NCBI GenBank assembly: GCA_016932415.1
Contig: JAFGCX010000006.1
Location: 3,071-67,070, forward strand
Length of the DNA: 64,000 bases
Direction: 5' to 3'
DNA from: Candidatus Krumholzibacteriota bacterium
GTDB taxonomy: Bacteria > Krumholzibacteriota > Krumholzibacteriia > Krumholzibacteriales > Krumholzibacteriaceae
The notes below the pieces were generated by a model. It saw only the letters and a list, made by a program, of their open reading frames with translations, did not search any database and was not told the origin of the DNA. The position numbers and the translations under genes are program-made. This document shows positions 59,243 to 64,000 of the stretch, piece by piece. Numbering within the stretch: position 1 is the first letter of the stretch; each line of letters begins with the position of its first letter.

Positions 59243-59680
59243 TTACAGGTTGATATCCTTGAACCGGCTTATGCTCGATTTTAATTCAACGTTTCGCACC
59301 CTGTCCGCCTGCCGCCATTCGACTCTCACCGTGATTTCTTTCATAACGCTGTTTCCTACGGCGTTCAGCGAATCGGAGATAGCGACAGTCCTTTTGAATA
59401 TCCTGTACTCCGGATCGGCAACGTTTACCTGTTCGAAATCTTCACTCGGAAAATTAGTCGAATTGATCGCGCTGTATCTGATCGAACCGATCACCTCTTC
59501 CATTTTCTCATGTGCGAGGTTGGTCGCTACCACGGTATGTTTTGAATTCATGTTGGCATGCATCGCCCTGAACATCACCCTGCTGAGACCGAGCACGCCT
59601 ATAGCGAATACTGTCAGCGCGACAATGACCTCCACGAGAGTCATTCCTTTTTGCGACCGCGGCAAAATCTTGTCAAACAT
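59243..59680 (-). CDS. PilV-like minor prepilin
   Basis: 145 residues from the ATG at 59680 with GGAGG upstream. Leader MFDKILPRSQKG ends in Gly before MTLVEVIVALTVFAIGVLGLSRV, the type IV N-terminal helix with Glu5. Further typical PilV text: MHANMNSKHTVVATNLAHEKMEEVIGSIR in part. Mature protein is short and ends SSISRFKDINL. It lies between FimT and PilW, the usual order of the minor pilin cluster. Confidence 0.85.
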   Translation of the reverse strand: MFDKILPRSQKGMTLVEVIVALTVFAIGVLGLSRVMFRAMHANMNSKHTVVATNLAHEKMEEVIGSIRYSAINSTNFPSEDFEQVNVADPEYRIFKRTVAISDSLNAVGNSVMKEITVRVEWRQADRVRNVELKSSISRFKDINL

Positions 59681-59699
59681 ACCGTCCTCCAGGCGTTCT

Positions 59700-60296
59700 T
59701 TAATCATAATTCGGTCTCTGGACCGATACACTTCCGGTCGATCTCCTTACGACCATCATTCTGTCTGTCCCTTTTTCCTGCTGGCGAAATTCGAGCTCGG
59801 GCATCACGAATATCAGGCCTTCCTCATTCGAGGAGCCGTTCGGATGAAAGATCACCCTTGGCGGACTACCCGAGAACGTCACCGGTTTTGTGACGTAAGC
59901 TCCCTCTTCATCGGTAGAACCGGCGATCATCCCGAATACCTGGCCGCTTGGAAGCTGGTAAGGTCCGTAGACCTTCTCTCCCGCGTCGGCCCTCCCGTTG
60001 CCTCTCGCTGTCGGATCGAAACCGCCGCTCGCCGGATCGCCGTTACCCCCGCCATCATCGTCGAGTATGATCACATTCGAGCGATCGAGATCGAAGAAGA
60101 CTATATAATCATTTTTTTCGTGAATGGCGCTGCTGCGCGCTTTCCTCAGCGCTCCCATCACTATTCCCGCGGCATCTTTCGATTGATGTCGCCTGAGAAA
60201 CTTTATCAGGGGTGGAGTCGCTACCGTCATTACGATCCCGAAGATCGAGATAGCTACCATCATTTCTACCAGGGTAAATCCATAATTTTTTTTCAT
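59700..60296 (-). CDS. FimT/GspH-like minor prepilin
   Basis: 198 residues from the ATG at 60296 with GAGG upstream. Leader KKNYG, then FTLVEMMVAISIFGIVMTVATPPL, a type IV pilin helix. A GspH-like body follows: MGALRKARSSAIHEKNDYIVFFDLDRSNVIILDDDGGG in part, PRVIFHPNGSSNEEGLIFV, MMVVRRSTGSVSV. First gene of the pilin operon; FimT/GspH proteins prime pilus or pseudopilus assembly and can bind DNA. Confidence 0.85.
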   Translation of the reverse strand: MKKNYGFTLVEMMVAISIFGIVMTVATPPLIKFLRRHQSKDAAGIVMGALRKARSSAIHEKNDYIVFFDLDRSNVIILDDDGGGNGDPASGGFDPTARGNGRADAGEKVYGPYQLPSGQVFGMIAGSTDEEGAYVTKPVTFSGSPPRVIFHPNGSSNEEGLIFVMPELEFRQQEKGTDRMMVVRRSTGSVSVQRPNYD

Positions 60297-60724
60297 CTTT
60301 CGATCCTCTTCGCGCATCTGTTTTCTCATCAGACAAAACTATTCGTAATGAGTGCAAACGCTTAAATTGTGCCATATTCGATTAAATCATAACTCTCACT
60401 GACCATTCATGTTATCTCTGTCGTGACACACTCTGGGACAATCAATACTTCTCAGAATGCAACCAGTTATTGCATTTGGAAAGGTGTAAATAGCATAACA
60501 ACCTGTTAAACAATCAGTTATAACAAGCAAACATAAGGTCTGATACAGCGCTATAATGTGTCACAGGGTACTATTCGGAATTATTATTGACAGGGGAATA
60601 AATAGAAATACTCACTCATATTGTGGGGATAATTCCCCACATCGCCGGGACATCCGCTTTTCAGTGTATCATGGCCGGTTATCCAGCTATTCCCGGAATT
60701 CTTCCTGAGAAGCCCTGGTTCCCA
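60297..60724. other. Upstream region of the pilin operon with a perfect GC-rich palindrome
   Basis: 428 bases without a gene between the stop of the 60725 gene and the FimT gene. At 60622-60641 TGTGGGGA / TCCCCACA forms a perfect 8-base inverted repeat around TAAT. An AT-rich stretch (60400-60600) should hold the pilin promoter but no clear -35/-10 pair stands out. A GTGACACA / TGTGTCAC pair is seen about 130 bases apart (near 60423 and 60557). Confidence 0.4.
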
Positions 60725-62668
60725 TCAGCGGACAAGTATCATCTTTCTCGTAATAGACACCTTGCCGCCATCGAGGCGGTAGAAATAAACTCCCGAACTG
60801 ACCTTGCCGCCGCCGGTGTTGGTTCCATCCCATTTTACCTTGTGCATCCCGGCCCCCTGCGGAGAATCGACAAGTTTTTTTATCAATCGTCCCTGGACAT
60901 CATAGACTATTATCGAGACAGAAGACTGGCCTGGAAGATAATAACCGATCATCGTCGATGGATTGAACGGGTTCGGGTAGTTCTGCATAAGCATGATCTG
61001 GGCTTCGGGAAGTTCGATCTCTTCCGTCTGCAGGAGGATTTTTCTGTCATCCCCCGAAGTATAAAGAATGTTGTACCTGTAAACCGTTCCAGGCACGCAT
61101 TCGCGATCGATGAATGTGAATGTCATCGCCTGCCTGAGAACCTCTGAGGAGGAGAGGACTGTAAATATCCCGGTTCCGCCGCTTGAGCGTTCGACTATGA
61201 ACCGCGCGTCGTCATCGATCTCGCTCAGCGTCCATGAAAGCTCGATCTCCCTGCCACTCGCGACGAGCGAATAACTCTGCAGCAATGTCGCGACAAGAGT
61301 GCTTCCGTCAGCGTCTATCCTCTGCAGATAAAGATCGACGTCGCTCCCCTTGCGGCTGTCTTCCCATATTATCATCGCCCCGCCTTCGCCATCCGTCGCG
61401 GCTGAATGGATCCACTGCGTATTTTCCGCGCTGCAGATCACTTCACCGTTGCCAGTCCACATCGGATTTCCTGCCGCGTCGACCCTCTGAGCGAATATGT
61501 CGTAATTTCCATTCCTGTAGTCGTACCAGGAGATGATCGCCCCCCCCTCACCGTCCGAGACGATCTTCGGACTCCACTGTTTTGAAGCGACGGAACAGAC
61601 TTCAACGCCATTCGTTTCCCACAGAAAAGAACCGTCAGATAATATTCTCTGGGCATATATGAAATTCTCGCCGTACCGGCTGTCTTCCCAGGCCAGGATC
61701 GCTCCACCTTCGCCATCGGAGATCATATTTGGAGAATCAAGACCAAAACCGTTTGAACAGACGGCTATCCCGTTATCGCTCCATAGCATATTCCCCGTCG
61801 TATCGACCCGCTGAACGAACAGATCGGAATGCCCTGACCGCTGATCCACCCAGGCTATGATCGCCCCGCACGAATTATCGGAGATTACCTCAGGCGCGTA
61901 CTGATTTCCCGATGAAACGCACACCGCGACTCCATCGCTTCCCCACAGATCGATCCCGTTTTTGTCGATCCTCTGCGCAAAGATATCGCGCTGGCCGTTC
62001 CGGCGGTCCTCCCAGCTGACAAGGATTCCACCTTCCCTGTCCGAAGCTGCATCGATATGATCCTGCCTTCCGGTGTCGGAACAAACGACTATACCATTCG
62101 ATTCCCAGAGCAGCTGCCCGTCAGCCCCCACCCTCTGGGCGAAGATATCGAAGTTATTATACCGAAAATCCACCCAGCAGATGATCGATCCCCCCGCGCC
62201 GTCTTCGACGATACAGGGAGTCGTCTGGTCCATTGTGGAGCCACATACGGCGATACCGTCAGCGGGCCAGAGGCTGACGCCTTCGTCGCTGACCCTCTGG
62301 GCGTATATATCAAAATTGTTGCCCCGCCAGTCCGCCCAGGCGACTATTGCTCCACCCTCCAGGTCGGATACTAGCGTTGGAGTCCACTGGTCATTCGTGG
62401 CCCGGCAAGCCGCCACTCCTTCGACGCTCCAGGCGACCGAACCTTCCAGATCGTACTTTTGCATATAGATATCGGTATTGCTCCCTCTCCCGTCTTCCCA
62501 TACCACTATGATTCCTGACTGGACGGGAATGATCACCGGTGATCTCTGTCCTCCCGCCTCGGTGCAGACAGGGATCCCGTTTTCGCTCCACTGCGCCGAC
62601 GCGGAAAGAAAAAAAGCTGCTGACATCGTGACGATCAGCATTATTATTACACGTTTATAGATTCCCAT
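60725..62668 (-). CDS. Secreted eight-repeat propeller-like protein with FlgD-like C-terminal domain
   Basis: 647 residues from the ATG at 62668. Signal peptide VIIMLIVTMSAAFFLSASA. Eight repeats of about 53 residues follow (roughly 20-450), each with a Cys, a Q..P core, GG(A/S)II(A/S)W.D.R.G..D(I/L)(Y/F)AQR(V/I) and a G..LW end. For example WADWRGNNFDIYAQRV, WVDFRYNNFDIFAQRV and WYDYRNGNYDIFAQRV. The regular Trp and Asp pattern suggests a beta-propeller with one blade per repeat. After a fibronectin-like part comes the FlgD-like tail: NYPNPFNPSTMIGYYL, VYDVQGRLIKKLVD, VKWDGTNTGGGKVSSGVYF, ending MILVR. An extracellular protein without a recognised catalytic motif. Confidence 0.8.
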   Translation of the reverse strand: MGIYKRVIIMLIVTMSAAFFLSASAQWSENGIPVCTEAGGQRSPVIIPVQSGIIVVWEDGRGSNTDIYMQKYDLEGSVAWSVEGVAACRATNDQWTPTLVSDLEGGAIVAWADWRGNNFDIYAQRVSDEGVSLWPADGIAVCGSTMDQTTPCIVEDGAGGSIICWVDFRYNNFDIFAQRVGADGQLLWESNGIVVCSDTGRQDHIDAASDREGGILVSWEDRRNGQRDIFAQRIDKNGIDLWGSDGVAVCVSSGNQYAPEVISDNSCGAIIAWVDQRSGHSDLFVQRVDTTGNMLWSDNGIAVCSNGFGLDSPNMISDGEGGAILAWEDSRYGENFIYAQRILSDGSFLWETNGVEVCSVASKQWSPKIVSDGEGGAIISWYDYRNGNYDIFAQRVDAAGNPMWTGNGEVICSAENTQWIHSAATDGEGGAMIIWEDSRKGSDVDLYLQRIDADGSTLVATLLQSYSLVASGREIELSWTLSEIDDDARFIVERSSGGTGIFTVLSSSEVLRQAMTFTFIDRECVPGTVYRYNILYTSGDDRKILLQTEEIELPEAQIMLMQNYPNPFNPSTMIGYYLPGQSSVSIIVYDVQGRLIKKLVDSPQGAGMHKVKWDGTNTGGGKVSSGVYFYRLDGGKVSITRKMILVR

Positions 62669-62851
62669 ATTCAACCATCCATGTTCTGTGCGCGGACGAT
62701 CGGGATCAGTACTTTTTATATTGTTTTCTCTTTCCCACAGATCTCCGCTTCTATCGCTCGAGCGTAAAAGCATAAATCATTCCATAGATAAATTCCCCTA
62801 GATACCCTCGTGTACTTGGAGATTATTGATTATGTCCTTTGATTTCCTTTC

Positions 62852-62860
62852 TGATACAAT
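62852..62860 (+). promoter_or_regulatory. Extended -10 promoter for the small membrane-protein gene
   Basis: TGATACAAT contains TACAAT (five of six) with the TGn extension, 48 bases before the start codon at 62909. No good -35. Confidence 0.4.
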
Positions 62861-62908
62861 GCTTCCGCCCCCTTTCCGGGATCGATAAAACAGGAGGATT
62901 AGGCGCGC

Positions 62909-63253
62909 ATGGTCAAGTATATCAGATGGATAGCGAGGATATGGAGCCTTTTGAGCATAGCTTTCGTCCTGGTATTTTTTGTCGGTGAAGGATTCGACCC
63001 TCGTGCTTTCAGCGGGATCGAATGGCTGATGTTTTTTTTCTTTCCAATAGGAACGCTTGCAGGACTGGTGCAGGGATGGAAGAAAGAAGCTATCGGGGGA
63101 AGCGTCACTCTTTTCAGTTTTGCAGCTTTCTATATCGTCGATTTCATAAGTACAAGGTCATTTCCGAAGGGGCCTTACTTTTTCCTTATAATGGCGCCTG
63201 GATTGCTATTCTTGCTCTGCTGGTTTCTGACGCATGACCAGAGGACCAGCTGA
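62909..63253 (+). CDS. Small integral membrane protein, DUF7670-like
   Basis: 114 residues from ATG with AGGAGG 11 bases upstream. Four hydrophobic segments: WSLLSIAFVLVFFVGEGF, WLMFFFFPIGTLAGLVQG, VTLFSFAAFYIVDFI and YFFLIMAPGLLFLLCWFL. Layout with a conserved-looking FFPIG and PGLLFLL fits small DUF7670-type proteins common in environmental bacteria. Function unknown. Alone, with its own promoter. Confidence 0.6.
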   Translation: MVKYIRWIARIWSLLSIAFVLVFFVGEGFDPRAFSGIEWLMFFFFPIGTLAGLVQGWKKEAIGGSVTLFSFAAFYIVDFISTRSFPKGPYFFLIMAPGLLFLLCWFLTHDQRTS

Positions 63254-63358
63254 CGATCTGTCCGATGAGGGATTTTTCGGAAAAATCACCTGTGTCATTT
63301 TTTTATTGGACAAGTCCTGTCAAGTATGGAAAATAAATCATCTGAAGGATAACGCGTG

Positions 63359-63381
63359 CGTGCCATCTTTTAGATGGCACG
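63359..63381 (+). promoter_or_regulatory. 5' leader hairpin before the lipoprotein gene
   Basis: CGTGCCATC / GATGGCACG, a perfect 9-bp stem with a 5-base loop, ends 18 bases before the start codon of the 63400 gene and next to its AAGGAG site. Possible translation-control or RNA-stability element; no T-run, so not a standard terminator. Confidence 0.4.
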
Positions 63382-63399
63382 GTCAAAAAGGAGCGAAGC

Positions 63400-63858
63400 A
63401 TGAAATATTTACTTATCGTGTCATTAGTGCTGTCTCTTTCCCTTGCGGCGTGTTTCGACGACAACCCTTCGAAACCCAAGGACGGTGATGAAGAAGATAT
63501 CTCCCCCTATACGGGGACCTTCACCCTTGATTTTGAACTCCTTTCAAATACCTGCGCCATACCCGCGCCGCCAGGGAATACGGTCAATATCACCATCATC
63601 GGGGATTCATTGATCACATTCGGTACGGTAGCTGGAGACTGGGATTCCCTGACGACAAGCGGATCGGGCGTTTCAGATGAGACTACTGTCCCGGTGATAC
63701 CTCCCGACTGTTATTCGTACTACACCGTCACATTCAATATCACATTCAGCGATCTGGATAATTTTACCGGTACATATGGAGCTTCGTACAGAAAAGACGA
63801 GGAATGTCCCAATCCTGATCCGTGCAGTTTCGAATATTCGATAACGGGAACGAGATGA
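63400..63858 (+). CDS. Small lipoprotein
   Basis: 152 residues, ATG with AAGGAG 6 bases upstream. The signal peptide and lipobox are LLIVSLVLSLSLAAC, Cys18. The mature part begins with a polar linker (DDNPSKPKDGDEED) and has one beta-rich domain of about 110 residues (YTGTFTLDFELLSN, VNITIIGDSLITFGTV, YTVTFNITFSDLDNFTGTYGASY) with several Cys that may form disulfides (NTC, PDC, EEC, DPC). I do not recognise the family. Outer membrane or periplasm. Confidence 0.75.
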   Translation: MKYLLIVSLVLSLSLAACFDDNPSKPKDGDEEDISPYTGTFTLDFELLSNTCAIPAPPGNTVNITIIGDSLITFGTVAGDWDSLTTSGSGVSDETTVPVIPPDCYSYYTVTFNITFSDLDNFTGTYGASYRKDEECPNPDPCSFEYSITGTR

Positions 63859-63863
63859 TCCCC

Positions 63864-63899
63864 GCGTGAGCGGCTGGCGGATACCTCAGCCGCTCACGC
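63864..63899 (+). terminator. GC-rich hairpin, probable terminator between convergent genes
   Basis: Stem GCGTGAGCGGCTG / CAGCCGCTCACGC, 13 perfect base pairs with a 10-base loop, 6 bases after the stop of the 63400 gene. Followed by TTGC only, so a weak T-run. It probably serves both convergent genes. Confidence 0.6.
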
Positions 63900-63911
63900 T
63901 TGCGGATCGAA

Positions 63912-64000
63912 TCATCGAAGCAGTATCATCTTTTTCGTCTTGTCTATATCGTCGGATCTCAGGCGGTAGAAGTAGACTCCGCTCGACACCTGGCTGCCGC
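63912..64000 (-). CDS. C-terminal end of a FlgD-tailed secreted protein (partial)
   Basis: The last 28 codons are visible and read into the window from the right. They translate to GSQVSSGVYFYRL...KKMILLR and a stop (TCA at 63912-63914 on the plus strand). This is the end of a FlgD-like C-terminal domain, as in the cytochrome and the propeller-like protein. The rest of the protein lies outside the window. Confidence 0.8.
   Translation of the reverse strand, partial: GSQVSSGVYFYRLRSDDIDKTKKMILLR

Noticed and set aside
59250-60365. 371-codon open frame on the plus strand opposite the minor pilin genes
   Set aside because: Antisense to two genes with unmistakable prepilin N-termini; no domain and no ribosome site.
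60330-60400. TGGCAC...TTGCA as a sigma-54 promoter for the pilin operon
   Set aside because: The GG and GC elements are about 18 bases apart instead of 12.
1-64000. CRISPR array, tRNA, rRNA, insertion sequence or prophage
   Set aside because: No direct-repeat array, cloverleaf, transposase or integrase sequence was seen on either strand by eye.

Overview
This window looks like a chromosomal segment of a Gram-negative, uncultured bacterium from the FCB-like candidate phyla (Krumholzibacteriota, Eisenbacteria, Zixibacteria and relatives). The evidence is the protein content rather than any marker gene. Several secreted proteins end in FlgD-like C-terminal domains with the NYPNPFNP...WDG...SGVYFYRL signature. 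There is a gingipain-type C25 peptidase, a Gld-like ABC transporter with a DUF4340 protein, dockerin-like LSDF repeats, and outer-membrane proteins (TolC, LpoB, beta-barrel). Several genes appear to start with TTG or GTG behind good Shine-Dalgarno sites. No tRNA, rRNA, CRISPR array, insertion sequence or prophage was seen. Two genes are cut by the window ends (1-183 and 63912-64000).

Layout. 1-895: a SpoIID/LytB-like lipoprotein (partial) and a short, degenerate AnmK-like protein, together suggesting peptidoglycan remodelling or recycling. 1114-7428: secreted proteins, namely a C25 peptidase, two tandem paralogues ending in TWGAIKSL, and a dockerin-like protein. 7732-14059: a tightly packed TetR-TolC-MFP-RND efflux operon with a palindromic operator in front of it. 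14357-19310: a plus-strand signalling operon (receiver with CxxC tail, GAF/PAS histidine kinase, receiver-HDOD, receiver with degenerate HD-GYP). 19405-24235: a GldA/GldF/GldG-like ABC operon with DUF4340. 24448-26073: a GT-C membrane glycosyltransferase.

26174-36737 is the most distinctive block. It is a six-gene minus-strand operon: a receiver-RAM regulator, NuoE-like, NuoF-like, a 1228-residue NuoG-like protein with an inserted NfnB/GltD flavoprotein module, a PAS histidine kinase, and an NtrC-like regulator whose Walker B and GAFTGA motifs are degenerate. A promoter (TTGACA-17-TATTGT) with an inverted repeat over its -10 box precedes it. It resembles a flavin-based, possibly bifurcating NAD(P)H oxidoreductase wired to its own redox signalling.

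37002-42013: YidD plus a TPR membrane protein, a small beta-barrel protein, and a YcfL / COG3014-like TPR / LpoB / CsgG-like cell-envelope operon. 42207-45002: a P2-like P-type ATPase with altered cation-site residues. 45142-52119: secreted proteins (C69 peptidase, BPL_N/HEAT protein, lipoprotein, six-heme cytochrome with FlgD-like tail). 52288-54476: an ABC-F ATPase followed by a GIY-YIG protein. 54664-60296: a minor-pilin operon (FimT, PilV, a giant PilW with fibronectin-like repeats, PilX). 60725-64000: an eight-repeat propeller-like secreted protein, two small plus-strand genes and the tail of another FlgD-tailed protein.

All functional assignments rest on motif recognition by eye. No database search was run.
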